Positions 35,106 to 46,479 of a stretch of 64,000 nucleotides of DNA are shown piece by piece (position 1 is the stretch's first letter; the number at the start of each line of letters is the position of its first letter). This stretch comes from Coix lacryma-jobi var. lacryma-jobi. Taxonomy: Eukaryota > Streptophyta > Magnoliopsida > Poales > Poaceae. Under the pieces are notes generated by a model, which saw nothing but the letters and a program-made list of their open reading frames with translations, did not search any database and was not told the origin of the DNA. The stretch is from positions 22,624,842 to 22,688,841 of the forward strand of contig CM019822.1 in assembly GCA_009763385.1 (NCBI GenBank). Reading direction: 5' to 3'. The position numbers and the translations under genes are program-made.

Positions 35106-38100
35106 CTAAAAGGGGAAGCACACACCAAGCTCACCTCTCAACCGATTAAAGGTTGATTGGTCGAAAGGCTTGGTGAAAATATCAGCAAGCTGATGATGAG
35201 TATCGACATGGCGAAGGTCGATATCACCCTTCTCAAAGTGGTCTCGCAGAAAATGAAAGCGCACATCAATGTGTTTGGTCTTCGAGTGCAGCACGGGGTT
35301 CTTAGCAACGCTAATCGCACTCGTGTTGTCACAAAGCAATGGAACACGAGAAAAGCTCAGACCAAAATCACGCAAAGTGGCCATCATCCAGAGTAACTGG
35401 GAACAGCAGCTAGCCGTAGCAACATACTCAGCCTCTGTGGTAGACTGGGCGATGCTAGACTGCTTGCAAGAAGACCACGAAACAAGAGAAGAACCAATAA
35501 ACTGGCAAGTCCCAGAAGTGGACTTGCGATCAATACGGCAACCAGCAAAATCGGCATCAGAATAACCGCAAAGGGAAAAGGTGGAGGAAGCAGAATACCA
35601 AATCCCGAATTCTGGAGAGAAGGATAAGTACCTCATAATGCGCTTGACCGCCTGATGGTGAGAGGTGCGTGACGACGCCTGAAAGCGTGCGCAGAGGCAC
35701 ACCACGAACTGGATGTCCGGGCATGTCGCCGTCAGGTACAGCAGCGACCCGATCATACTCCGGTACTCCTTCTGGTCCACTGCTTCTCCCTCCTTGTCCG
35801 CATCCAGGGCTGTCGTAGTCGCCATGGGTGTTGGAAGAGGCTTGGCCTCACCCATGTCGAACTTCTTCAGGATATCTCTGGTATACTTGCCCTGGTGTAC
35901 AAACGTTCCTTCCCGGGTTTGCTTGATTTGCAACCCGAGGAAAAACGTCAATTCGCCCATCATGCTCATCTCGAACTCCCTGCTCATAGTGTCTGCAAAC
36001 TTGGCAACCAAAGCGTGAGAAGAACCACCGAAAATGATATCATCCACGTAAATTTGGACTAAGAGAGTATCAGTGCCTTGCTTGAGGAGAAAGAGTGTTT
36101 TATCTACACATCCCATTTTAAAACCCTTAGCAAGCAAAAAGGTCTTCAACCTATCATACCAGGCTCTAGGGGCTTGTTTCAAACCAAACAAAGCTTTGTG
36201 AAGTTTAAAGACATGGTTTGGAAACTTGTGATTTTCGAAACCGGGGGGTTGTCTAACATACACCTCCTCTTCTATGTAGCCGTTTAAGAAGGCACTCTTG
36301 ACATCCATTTGAAAAAGTTTGAAACCTTTGGATGCAGCAAAAGCCAAGAGTATCCTAATAGCCTCCAAACGTGCTACAGGAGCAAATGTCTCCTCATAGT
36401 CTATCCCCTCCTTCTGACTATATCCCTGGGCTACGAGTCTGGCCTTATTTCTCACAACATGGCCATCTTCTCCCTGTTTGTTTTTGAAAACCCATTTTGT
36501 CCCAATAGGATGACACTCAGAAGGTGGAGACACTAGAACCCAAACCCGATTTCTCTCAAAGTTCTCAAGCTCCTCATGCATGGCATTGACCCAATCAGGA
36601 TCCGTCAAAGCGTGTCCAACATCCCAGGGTTCAAAATCAGCAACAAATGCAGAATGAGCAAAGTGAGAGATTTGCCTTGACCGGGTGACGCGTTCGTCGA
36701 TGCTGCCGATCATCTGCTGAGGCGGGTGCTGGCGCTGAATGTGTCGTGGCGCCTCCCTTGCCGAAGTGGCCTCCCCCTCAACAGCAGCTGGTGCCTCCCC
36801 GGGTACAAAGGGTACCGCTCGGGGTGGCGGATCCCACGGCCCCCAGGAAGATGATGTGTCGGGGCCGTGAGTCATCGTAGAGGCCGCTCTTTGCGGCACA
36901 GCAGGTGGAGGAGGTGTTGGGTCATCTATCCCTTCAGCACCTTCTTCTTCATCATCGAAAAGAGGTTCGCCAACCTCATGATCACCTGCACGCTCAAAAC
37001 GAGAAGAAGGACAAACCATGGTCTCGTCGAAGGTGACATCGGATGTCTCCATGACTCGGTTAGTGTCAAGGTTAAGTACACGATAAGCACGAGTATGAGT
37101 GCCATAACCCAAAAACACATCGTCAGAAGAACGAGACTCAAACTTGTCCAAGTTGTCCTTTTTGAGTATAAAACAATGGCAACCAAAAACCCGAAAATAA
37201 CTCACCTTGTGGAGTTTTCCAAAACGCAACTCATAAGAGGTCTTTTTCAAGAATGCTCGAAGAAAAATGCGATTGGAAATATAGCATGCAGTGCTCATAG
37301 CTTCGGCCCAATATCGCCTAGGAGTCCTATGCTCATCGAGCATCGTCCTGGCCATCTCTATAAGGGTCCGATTCTTCCTCTCTACAACACCATTCTGAGG
37401 CGGTGTGTAGGGGGAAGAAAACTGATGCTCTAACCCAAAAGAGTCACAAAACTTCTCAAAATCCGAATTCTTGAATTCAGAACCATTATCACTCCGAATT
37501 GCTCGCATAGAGTTCAAAGGGAACTCATTCTGAAGACGCAAAATCAGATTGCGAGCAAAGGAGAAAGTCTCAGTTTTCTCAGCTAAAAAGAAAACCCATG
37601 AATATCTCGAAAAATCATCGACAACAACAAGCACATACCACTTCCCCCCAACCGAGCTCACCCGAGTCGGACCAACAAGGTCCATGTGCAAAAGCTCTCC
37701 AGGGCGCTTAGTCATGACCTGAGTCACTGGATGGTGGGGAGCGGCTACCATCTTCCCATGTCTACAAGAATGGCAAACAAGATCCTTCTCCATGGATAAC
37801 TTGGGCAATCCTCGAATTAAGCCAAGTGAACTAAGTCTTGCAAGCAAGTCAAAGCTCAGGTGACCTAGTCTCCTATGCCACTTCCAAAGATCAGAGGAGG
37901 AAGGTCCAGCCAAAAGACAACGAGAAATTCCAAACGACTCCGAGAAATTCGCACGAAAGACTTTTCCAAAGGGCGAAATCAAACACACAAGATTGCCCTG
38001 AGGATCCAAAATACGACTGAGATTCGGTTTAAAACGAATCTCATAGTCATCATCAAAAAGTTGCGAAACAGAAAGAAGGTTAAAATGCAAGTTAGAAACA

Positions 38101-38288
38101 AGAGCAACATCGCGCAACACAAAGTGCTCATTAACTCGCACAGACCCACGAGACAGCACCTTACCTTTGCTGTTGTCGCCGAAGGTGATATACTCCTTTC
38201 CGGCGACCGGACTAAGACTGGAGAACCACTTGGCGTTTCCGGTCATGTGCCTCGAACACCCGGAATCCACCAACCAAACGTTCTCCAA
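35106..38288 (-). pseudogene. Sirevirus pol: protease, integrase, reverse transcriptase, RNase H (open over 1,060 codons)
   Basis: The frame is open from 38,288 (a TTG; no ATG is implied) to the stop at 35,106. In order come the aspartic protease motif WLVDSGCSRHMTG (residues ~5-17), the zinc-binding GAG-pre-integrase part (HRRLGHLS…CHSCRHGK), the integrase with D, D and E in HMDLVGP, RSDNGSEFKNS and NGVVERKNRT (~200, ~264, ~301), reverse transcriptase with VDDIIFG (~751), and RNase H with CDNTSAISVAKNP and KHIDVRFHF (~987-1,010). These would copy the element's RNA to DNA and insert it. All catalytic residues that I can check are present. The frame is separated by a shift from the upstream reading frame, so it could not be made as a normal gag-pol product; hence pseudogene. 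Confidence 0.9.
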
Positions 38289-38302
38289 TCGTTTTACCTA
38301 CA

Positions 38303-39235
38303 TCAATAAAAAGACATAGGGTGAGCATATGGGCCAACACTGGGGTTAGTGAAGTAAGGGGAATACCAGTGTTGGGCCGGCTGCTCAAAAGAACGGTTAG
38401 CAGAAAAACCATTCCTAGCACGCCTACGGGAGGAGCGATCACCACGTTGAGGAAAACGTGGTCTGCTAAGGAAGGAGCGTCCATCGCGATACTCAAAACG
38501 CCGTGGGAGAAAACGCTCAACTGCAAAGCCACCGCCACGGGGTCCATAACCTACAAATGCAGGCTCCCGTCGGGCACGCTCTCTACGAGGCCTACGCCTA
38601 GGAACTTGAGGCTCAACACCTCTAGGCCTAGCGTCTCTCCTCGGAGCTCTCATCTGCCTAGGCCTGGAAACTTGAGGTTCTGGACCTCTGGGCCTAGCAG
38701 CACGTCTCGGTGCTCTCCTCTGAACATTCGGCGCATGTACATCATGGAAAGGATGGTACATGTCCGGGTTGTTCATCTCCCTAGCACGGTGCGCCTCTCT
38801 CTTGCGCCTAAAACAGAACTCGCTCAAGTGTCCATCTCTCCCACAGTGCTCACAGTGGTACCTCACCGCTCTCAAAGGGGGTTGTTGGTACTCACGGTTG
38901 TGGGTGTGGATCACCTTGCCCTTCTGTGGCATACACTCCTCCTGGATAGGTGGCATTGTGTCCAGCTTGTTCTTTAGGTGGTTGGGTTTGGGATGCCACA
39001 CTTGGTTCTTGGGTGGAGCTCTCGGGGGTTCCTCAAACACCCCATCCTTGGTGTTAGGCTTGAGAGGCTCTTTGGGTGGAAGCTTGGTTAGTTTGGGAGT
39101 AGTGGTGGAGTTGGGTTTCTCACTCGGGTTCAAACCACTCGACTCTCCAATCTTCCCAAAAGCAGAAAGATCAACACCCAGAGCAAAACCTACACCGGGA
39201 CCTCCAGCAGCTCGCTTGAATTGGGAGATCATCAT
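38303..39235 (-). pseudogene. Sirevirus gag-pol middle part with second zinc knuckle
   Basis: This frame is in phase with gag and separated from it only by a TAG at 39,242-39,244. It carries MMISQFKRAAGGPGVGFALG, a proline-rich linker, the CCHC knuckle CEHCGRDGHLSEFC (residues ~130-143) and an Arg-rich stretch with RRAPRRAARPRGPEPQV-like duplications (two copies). It ends at YAHPMSFY just before the pol frame, which is shifted. In intact relatives this segment links gag to the protease. Confidence 0.75.
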
Positions 39236-39241
39236 CCCGAG

Positions 39242-41002
39242 CTACGGCTCACCACAAGATACCCATGACAAGATGGTCCGAAGGTATGTGTTTTCCTCCT
39301 CGGTTTGCATCTTGTCATGCTTCACATTGGCAATCTCCATCTCCAAACCCTCGCACAAAGCGCACCTAGTCACACAAGTGCTACCCGAGCTGGCCTCCTC
39401 AAGAGACACAATCTTGGCATTCTTCTCTGTCAACTCGGATGGCAAGACAGGACAAGTCTTGCACGCACCCAACAGCATGGGCCTAGCCCGGAGCTCATCC
39501 ACCTCTCCTACCAACGCAACATACTTACTCCTCAAAGTGAGAAGATCAGTCATGTGCGTGGTGCACGCCTCACACTCCTCCTCATCTGTGACAACTACGG
39601 TGGACTTGACAGAATCAAGTTCCTTCACCGTATCCTCCCACTTCTGCCTAAACTCCTTGCGCTCTCTAGCGGCACGCCTAAGCAGCTTATCCTGACTAAG
39701 CAAGGCGGCAGTAAGCTTCTCAACCTCAGCAGAAAGCTCATCGTGGGTGAGAGATACCTGGGAGGTGTCGTCGTCGTCGTCGTTGTCGTTCCGAGGGGAG
39801 TTCACCAGCTCGCCGTCGACCTCCTTGCCGAGGGCCATGGTGCAGAGGCCGTCGTCATCGGCGAAGAAGCAGAGACCGTTCAGCTTGTCCTCGATCCTCT
39901 TCTTCTTCTCGGACTCGTCGTCGCTTGAGCAAGCGGAGTCGTCATCCGAGCCGTCAACGTCGCTGAGCGTGGCGAAGAACGCACGCTGCTCAGCCTGGGC
40001 CTTCTCCAAGTACTTCTTCTTGATGTACTCCTTGTCAAAGCCGCCCCTCCGCTTGTGCCTCGCGGGGACGTACTTCTCCTTGCGCTTGCTGGAGTCGTAC
40101 TTGTGCCCATGATCGCCCTTCCCAGATGAATGCTTCTTCTTGGGACAGTTGGTGATGAAGTGATCGGGGTCGCCACACTCATAGCATCCTGAGTGTCCTC
40201 CTCCGCGGCGACGGTTCATGCGGTTGTTGTGAAACCGCGAGAACCGGTTGGCGAGCATTGCCAACTCGTCATCCCCCAAAGACTCAAGCTGGTCCTCTGT
40301 GACAGGAAAGAGAGACGAGAGAGCAAAACCTCCAGAGGGGTTAGAAGAGCCAGAAACCAAAGCCATAGTTGGGCCAGAAGGATTCTCATAAGAAGCCCTC
40401 GTCATGGCATCAATCTCACTGGACTTGAGCTTACTGAAGAGCTCGTCGCACGTGAGGGTCTCATAGTTAGGTGATTCGATGATCGCCTGAACTTTGGAGT
40501 CCCACACCGATCGATCAAGAGTATGCAAAAGCTTCAAAGCTCTCTCATGATCGTCGAAAGGCAACTGCTCCTTGTTAGCCCTCATCCTGTTGACAATCAC
40601 GTGAAAGCGAGCGAATAAACTTTCTATGCTCTCGCCAGGCATATGTCGAAAGTTCTCATACTCTCGCTTGAACGACTCATAGAGTCGGGTTTTGACTTGA
40701 GAGGTTCCCTCATGGAAACGCATGAGGGTGGCCCAAATCTCCCGAGCCGTAGCGAGGTGAGAAACACGATCAAACTCACTCATGCTCAGGCATGAGAAAA
40801 GAGCATTACGGGCTCGGCTATTGGCATCGTGCTCATCGATCTGATGCTGAGTCACACGAGTAGCCAAGACAACGTAATCGGCAGAGTTGCAAATATCCCA
40901 GATGGAAGCACCCAAACTCTGCAGATAGGCCGACATGCGTATCTTCCAATACGCATAGTTCGTCCCATCGAAAAACGGCGGTTTGCCCACGCCGCGATCC
41001 AT
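39242..41002 (-). pseudogene. Sirevirus gag, 586 codons up to an in-frame amber stop
   Basis: It starts MDRGVGKPPFFDGTNYAYWK, the N-terminal capsid motif of copia gag, followed by the UBN2-type gag domain (WATLMRFHEGTSQVKTRLYE, MPGESIESLFARFHVIVNRM; residues ~85-180), the CCHC knuckle CYECGDPDHFITNC (~277-290), an acidic segment with DNDDDDDTS and a coiled-coil (LSAEVEKLTAALLSQDKLLR). It builds the virus-like particle. After LSWVSCGEP comes TAG, and the frame continues LGMMISQFKR. A Gln codon mutated to a stop is the simple explanation. Confidence 0.9.
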
Positions 41003-41048
41003 GTCGCCTTCTGTGGATCTGGAACCGGCTAAGGTGGAAGATCCTTAA

Positions 41049-41063
41049 CCTGCTCCGATACCA
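41049..41063 (-). other. Primer binding site (initiator tRNA-Met type)
   Basis: On the minus strand TGGTATCGGAGCAGG starts two bases after the 5' LTR. It matches the usual TGGTATCAGAGC of copia elements, complementary to the 3' end of initiator tRNA-Met, with one change. Confidence 0.85.
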
Positions 41064-41065
41064 AT

Positions 41066-42982
41066 TGAAGGACCGAGAATGGTACCAGAAAGCGACCAGA
41101 GGGGGGGTGAATGGGAGCTTCAAAATTCCTTTCGGAAACTTGTTGCCATTATCCCGTAAATCAACCCCAAAGGCAAACCCGAGAGCTTGCTAGTGTCCAC
41201 GACCCTAGATGTAGGGTGGATGCTTCCAAGAAGCATAGTGGGACACTACACAACTCTAGAAAACCAACGCAAAAGACGAAAACCAAATTCGACACCGAAC
41301 GAACAACCGGCGAACGAAAACGCGCAGAACAGTCACGACCAGACTCTGGCCAGCGTCCGGTCAGCAGGGACCGGACGCGTCCGGTCACACAAATGTCGAT
41401 CTGAGACCTCACTGAGTTGGACCGGACTCACGAGTGCGGAGCGTCCGGTCGGAGGCAGTGCGTCCGGTCAGTAGAAAGCCCTCACGGTGAACAGTGACCA
41501 CAGTGCGTCCGGTCACTGAGTTTACCGAGCGTCCGGTCGATACGAGAGCGTCCGGTCGAGCAACCAAAAGTTGCAGCAAACATTCAACGATCGGACGCGT
41601 CCGGTCAGTCCGACGCGTGCGTCCGGTCACCCCGAAACTACACAGATCGTTCACCGATTCGACTCGATCTCACCCGAAACAAATCCACTGGGGATCAAAC
41701 TTGGTGAGAGGAGTCACAAGGAGGATAGTGAGCTATCTCTAAGAGATCATGGCTCGAACCTATCTCCAAATCGATGAATCGAAGAATTTCGGGGGAAGGG
41801 AGAAAAACTTGACCCGAAACGAAAATCGACCGATCTCCTAGACCGTGAGGTTAGAGGTGAATTCCTTCGGTGGAAAGAAGTGCCTCACGATCTAGAACAA
41901 CTTGGTTCAAACGGATTTACAAAAGATGAACCGAGCAAAGAGATCAAGCGACGGGAAAAACGTGGAGAAAAAGGATTCCGCGAAGAACACGAACGAAACG
42001 CGAATCACAACCACGAAATTGCAACCGTGTGGCTACCACACGCTACAACAGTGAGGTTACGGCCTCACTTCCTCAAAATCTCATGAACACAGAGGTATTG
42101 TTCTCTTCTCTGTGGATCTCAGCTAGCTACAGCAGGGATGTGGGAGAGCAGGAAACCCTAGAAGCTAAGAGCAAATGAGAGATGTCTAACTGAGATAGGA
42201 AGGGAGGTGGGTGTCTCCCTCTACTTATCCTAATCCTAACTATTCCTATTTCCCACTCTACCCCTAACTACTTACAGAGCGAACCAGCTAAACCCTAAGG
42301 TTATTCTGGACCAACTCGGTGGTAGGTGGATCCGACGGCCACGCCCGCACAACTCGTAGCGTTGCCTCGACGCAACCTCCCGATTGTCGCCACGTGCCGC
42401 CACTCGCTCTGCACCCCCGGTTTTGTGGCCCAAACCGGGAAACCAGCCTTTTCCAGCCAACCCCCGGTTTTGAGGCCCAAACCGGGAAACCAGCCCACCA
42501 GCTTCTGAGTTTTGAGGCCAAACTCAGCAAACCCTCAGCGCCCAGGTTTTGAGGCCCAAACCTGGAAACCGTCCTCAGCCCGATTTTTGTGGCCAAACTC
42601 GGAAACCATCCGCACCCAGGTTTTGAGGCCCAAACCTGGAAACCGTCCACCCGATGGTTTTTCCCTGGCTCTACCACCAAACCGACGTCGTAGATGGGAT
42701 GCACCTCCTCAAGTCCACCGACACTTCTTCACTTGTTGTCGTCACAGGCTGCCAGCCACCACAGTTGATCCTCGGGCCTCTAGTCCCTCAGTCCAAGCCT
42801 CACGTCCGCCCTTCGCCACTCTCGGTCCATCGGCACGACACGTCTCTACTTGACCTTCACCTTGCCTTCGATCACTGCATCCGGGCTCGACACCTGCACA
42901 ACACAAGCCAAAGAACATGCGCATCATCCCAATTGACAATCACTCATCACTCAGAGACCCGACATACACCCATGTATCCGCA
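41066..42982 (-). repeat. 5' LTR of the Sirevirus (right copy)
   Basis: It begins TGAAGGACCGAGAATGG and ends CATGTATCCGCA (+ strand), so TG…CA on either strand. It holds nine GCGTCCGGTC words at 41,355-41,635, one as the palindrome ACCGGACGCGTCCGGT, and six hairpins at 42,416-42,640. Compared with the left LTR it has several one-base run-length differences and lacks sequence near 42,710. Confidence 0.93.
42416..42640 (-). repeat. Array of six short hairpins in the right LTR
   Basis: The counterpart of 32,862-33,084, with the same six stems in the same order. Confidence 0.85.
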
Positions 42983-42987
42983 ATCTC

Positions 42988-44924
42988 CATAGCGGGTTCC
43001 AACACCTCCACCGCCAACAAAGAAGAGGCCTGTCACACAAAGAAAGGCGTCAGCCCCACCACCTCCGAAGAAGACAGCTTCTGTGAGAAAACCAGCTCCC
43101 AAGATGACAAAACTTGCATATGACATGACCAAGGAGGAGACTGAAGTTGCAGTGCAAAAAGACTTGAACAAGTTCTTCGACGCTGCCATTGCTAGTGGTC
43201 GAGCAAAGCGAAACCCGGAGAAGCCGTACCTTTTTGTTCGTCCTGAAAAACTAAGGCAAACTGTGGACGCTCACCAAAAAAAGGTACGTGCTGCCCGTAA
43301 GGCTTCGCCAAAATCAGACTATGATCGCACGCTCAGCAAATCACTTGAGGAGGCCAAGAAGACAAAGAAGAGAGCAGGAAAGGGTGTCCCACAGCTCGGG
43401 GAACAAAAGCAGCAATCAGTGCCAGATCTAGTTGTTGGGAATGAATACGGTACAAACATGGACGTCATACAACAAGCATATGGAGACGTTGATCCTGAGC
43501 ATCTGCTCAAATTTTTGGAGGAAACTGGTTTAAATGTGGAAAACATACTCGGAGAAGCAGGCATCAAAAGTGCTGCAGTTGTTGATAAATGGCAGAGGGC
43601 ATATGTATATGGTCAAAGTCTATACAACCCAGCGGCTCTGAGGGATCTTGGTACACAAATGCACTTGCTAAATCAGTGGTACCTTACGGCGTGTGGCAGA
43701 AAAGCTGATGACTATATTTGCGTCAGAATTAGAGACCATGATTACTTTCGTGGTGATGACGTCATATATGTTCAGTTTAATGAGTTACATCAGCTCTGCC
43801 ACATGGACGCTCTTGACAAATATCTCGACAGCTGCTTTTGCGTGTAAGTGATTGTTTCTTTTAATAATCTCACTTTAGCTTATGTATATGTATAACTAAT
43901 TATCCTCACACTAGCAAGCGTTTGTAAACATATGCAGAAACATGATGAGACAACTAAGGCGTAAAAATGACAAGGACATTGGTTTTATCGATCCATATAT
44001 CGTATTCAAGCACCCAGGTACTCTCTTGGATGCATGGAAAACTCAAACAGAGAGGAATTTGCGGAGGTTCTTCGTAAACCAAAGGGACAAAAGATATATA
44101 CTATTTCCCTACAACTTTAGGTGAGTTTTGTTATCATATGCACATTTTATTATAGGTTGACATAAAGATATATGTGTTGACTATATAAATATAAATGCAG
44201 TTTTCACTGGATACTAATTGTGATCGATCTCCACGAGAGTCGTATGCTAATCTATGACTCTCTGAGAAAACCACAAGAAGATTACCAAGATATGATAGAT
44301 ATTATCCGAGGGTAAATGTGATCTTTAAATATTGATTCCTGCTCTTTAACTCTGCAATAGTTAAGTACTGATCCAATTATATATATTGTGCAGGGTTTGG
44401 GCTTGGTTTGTTCAGAAACACCGTCCGGATCTGAAAGCGCAACTTCCTGATCCTCTACTACTAAATGTAAGTTGTACTACCTCCCTGCCTCTTTACCTTA
44501 ATTAGCATCACTCAGCAGACGCACGCTCAACCGAGAGTAATCTTTTTATATCTTGTACAGTGGGTTCTACGGCAGTCACCGGGAAACAATTTATGTGCGT
44601 ACTATGTTTGTGAGTTCCTGACGGTGTATGAAAAAAGAACTCCTCTACAGAGTCAACAAGTACGTAACATGTAAATAAATTTATTTCATTTTTTGTTGCT
44701 TTTACATAAATATTATGTATGTTAATACTTTCTTTTTCTTTTAATCCAAATTGAAGGTGACATGGTTGAAGAACCAGGTGATGGATAAGGTCCGCCTCAA
44801 AGCAATTCAAGAGACCATCGCGGGTTTCCTTAATGACTATGTCCTTAAGTCTGGCACCGAGTATTGGTTTAACAAAGACGAACCAATGAAGCCAAACCAA
44901 GATGAACACTTGTATGACCTCTAA
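42988..44924 (+). pseudogene. Second CACTA-2 gene, 3' part: Ulp1-type SUMO protease domain (C48), six exons
   Basis: After the retrotransposon's target copy the hinge resumes (RVPTPPPPTKKRPVTQRK) and runs into LAYDMTKEETEVAVQKDLNK, a lysine-rich segment, and the protease. Exons end or start at 43,843/43,938, 44,120/44,201, 44,311/44,394, 44,466/44,559 and 44,659/44,757, all with GT-AG borders and matching phases; the stop is at 44,922-44,924. The catalytic His lies in FHWILIVIDL, the Asp in LIYDSL and the Gln/Cys pair in QSPGNNLCAYYVCEF, as in Ulp1/SENP cysteine proteases that cut SUMO-like proteins. Many grass CACTA elements carry such a captured protease. The part itself is uninterrupted apart from an in-frame TAG just after the insertion point, but it is cut from its promoter by 11.5 kb. 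Confidence 0.85.
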
Positions 44925-45240
44925 GTCAGGACAATATTTGTGTTGTAAATATCAAGTTAAGGATGCATGATGGATAATGTTGTATATTTTATGTATATAT
45001 GTATAGATAGCTCTATAATATATATATGTATATAGTTTCATATTTCATTTGCGTGTAATTGTAAATTTTATGTGTTTATATATATATTTATTAGCAGCGA
45101 AGAATACGTATTTGAAACCGGCCTAATGGAATATATTAGCAGCGAAGAATACGTATTAGAAAACCTAATGTAATTGTAAAACCAAAAACAATAACCAATT
45201 GAAAAGAAAAGAAAAAGAAAAAAGAAAAAAGCAGCGGCCT

Positions 45241-45479
45241 CTTTAGCCCCGGTTGGTAATACCAACCGGGACTAAAGAAGTCAGCCACTGTGGCTCGGCT
45301 GGAGACCTCTTTAGTCCCGGTTGGTATTAACAACCGGGGCTAAAGGTCCCCCCTTTAACCCCGGGGCGGGGAACCGGGGCTAAAGGTCGGGCCTTTAGTC
45401 CCGATTCCTTAGCCCCGGCTCCATGCCCGGGGCTAAAGGCAAAAATGGCCCGGGGCTAAAGGCCTGTTCTCCAGTAGTG
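45241..45479. repeat. Right subterminal array and terminus of CACTA-2
   Basis: TTTAGCCCCGGTTGGT / ACCAACCGGGACTAAAG hairpins, then GGGGCTAAAGG words with changed loops, end in GTTCTCCAGTAGTG. Confidence 0.88.
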
Positions 45480-46458
45480 CTCCAACCATCGTAAAAGAGC
45501 TCATTTTCTTATATATAAAGCTAAATTTGTTTTTTTCTTATATATATTTAGATAAAGCAAAAATTGTTGACTTCTCGGTAAATAATTAAGAATGACATTT
45601 TTAGCACGGGGAGAGTTATCTGCTGAACCACCGTCGCCATCGTCTGGCGTAGGATGTGCTTAGGTTCGTGGAAGATTCGGTGATCTAATCCGCCTCATCT
45701 GTTGCTTCAGCTCGCGCATGACGACGCTAGTTAAACACAGCCTCCCTCGCTGCTTTGCTGTGTGCCTGCTGGATTCAAGCTAGCACGAGCAGACAGATAA
45801 TATACAACATACAACGTACTACGCATATACGCGTACTCCCTGCTGGCTGCTGATAAATTGCTAGCTCAGCCGGGGGCTGCGGGGTCTACCGCACCTGCGA
45901 TGGTGACGTCCTACTACTCGATCAAAAGCCACCAAATCAAAAGCCACGTACTAGTACGTGGCCGAGACCACAGACACAGACCAGGTACTGATAATAACTT
46001 TAACACGGCACTACTGCTACTTTACAGTTCTATTAGTGTGACGACGGTGCATATTCAATCCCTTAATTTAATTTCTTGCAAACTTCCCCTGTCATGTCGA
46101 CTTATGGTATAACCGTGTCCAGCAAAAGCCTAATAAAAACGAACAAAAACAAAAAGGAAATTCTATTTTTTTTCTCCAAATAAACGACTGCAGCTCTCCC
46201 GTATCTATTACTTTCAACCCAAATTAATTTTAAGACTACTGCGATGTTGATACGGTCTTCAACATTTTTAAAACTAAAAGAAATATCTCGTACGTTATTG
46301 CGGGGTTTTCTTAGAAATAAATTTGTTATATAAAACAACATGTGTTTTATGTCACCACTCTATATTGTGTCCATTTAAGTATTGATGGTCAAAGCTAAAA
46401 AAATATATTCAATAATAGTATCTTGAAATTGGTTCCTTTTGAGGCCCATCACTTCATT
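45480..46458. other. Intergenic spacer between CACTA-2 and CACTA-3; no gene seen
   Basis: It opens with the CTC target copy of CACTA-2 and closes with the ATT target copy of CACTA-3 (46,456-46,458). No frame here has a family resemblance. Confidence 0.6.
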
Positions 46459-46479
46459 CACTACAGGAAAATGGTGCTT

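Larger units (their letters stand above)
31523..42982 (-). mobile_element. Sirevirus-type Ty1/copia LTR retrotransposon, 11.46 kb, minus strand
   Basis: Two LTRs of about 1.95 and 1.92 kb (31,523-33,474 and 41,066-42,982) bound the element. The 5-bp target copies match exactly, ATCTC at 31,518-31,522 and 42,983-42,987. Read on the minus strand the order is 5' LTR, primer site, gag, zinc-knuckle region, protease-integrase-RT-RNase H, purine tracts, 3' LTR; integrase before reverse transcriptase is the copia order. Several polypurine tracts before the 3' LTR and two CCHC knuckles point to the Sirevirus branch (relatives of maize Opie/Ji). The LTRs differ by point changes, small indels and a deletion in the right copy of about 50 bp. 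One in-frame stop and one frameshift make it defective. Confidence 0.93.
22268..45479 (+). mobile_element. CACTA-2, 23.2-kb CACTA transposon with TNP2 and TnpA/Ulp1 genes, containing a nested Sirevirus
   Basis: The left end is CACTACTAGAGAACATGCC and the right end, on the other strand, CACTACTGGAGAACAGGCC. The 3-bp flanks match, CTC at 22,265-22,267 and 45,480-45,482. Both ends carry arrays of the inverted motif TTTAGTCCCGGTTGGT (22,347-22,661 and 45,241-45,465). The order inside is TNP2 (23,421-26,781), an internal array (27,262-27,436), a C-rich leader, tandem and telomere-like repeats, and a second gene (29,380-44,924) split by the Sirevirus at 31,523-42,982. Without that insertion the element would be about 11.7 kb. 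It carries both gene types of an autonomous element, but the frames are damaged. Confidence 0.95.

Noticed and set aside
36867..39928. Frames of 140-310 codons on the + strand across the Sirevirus genes
   Set aside because: Antisense shadows of gag and pol on the minus strand.
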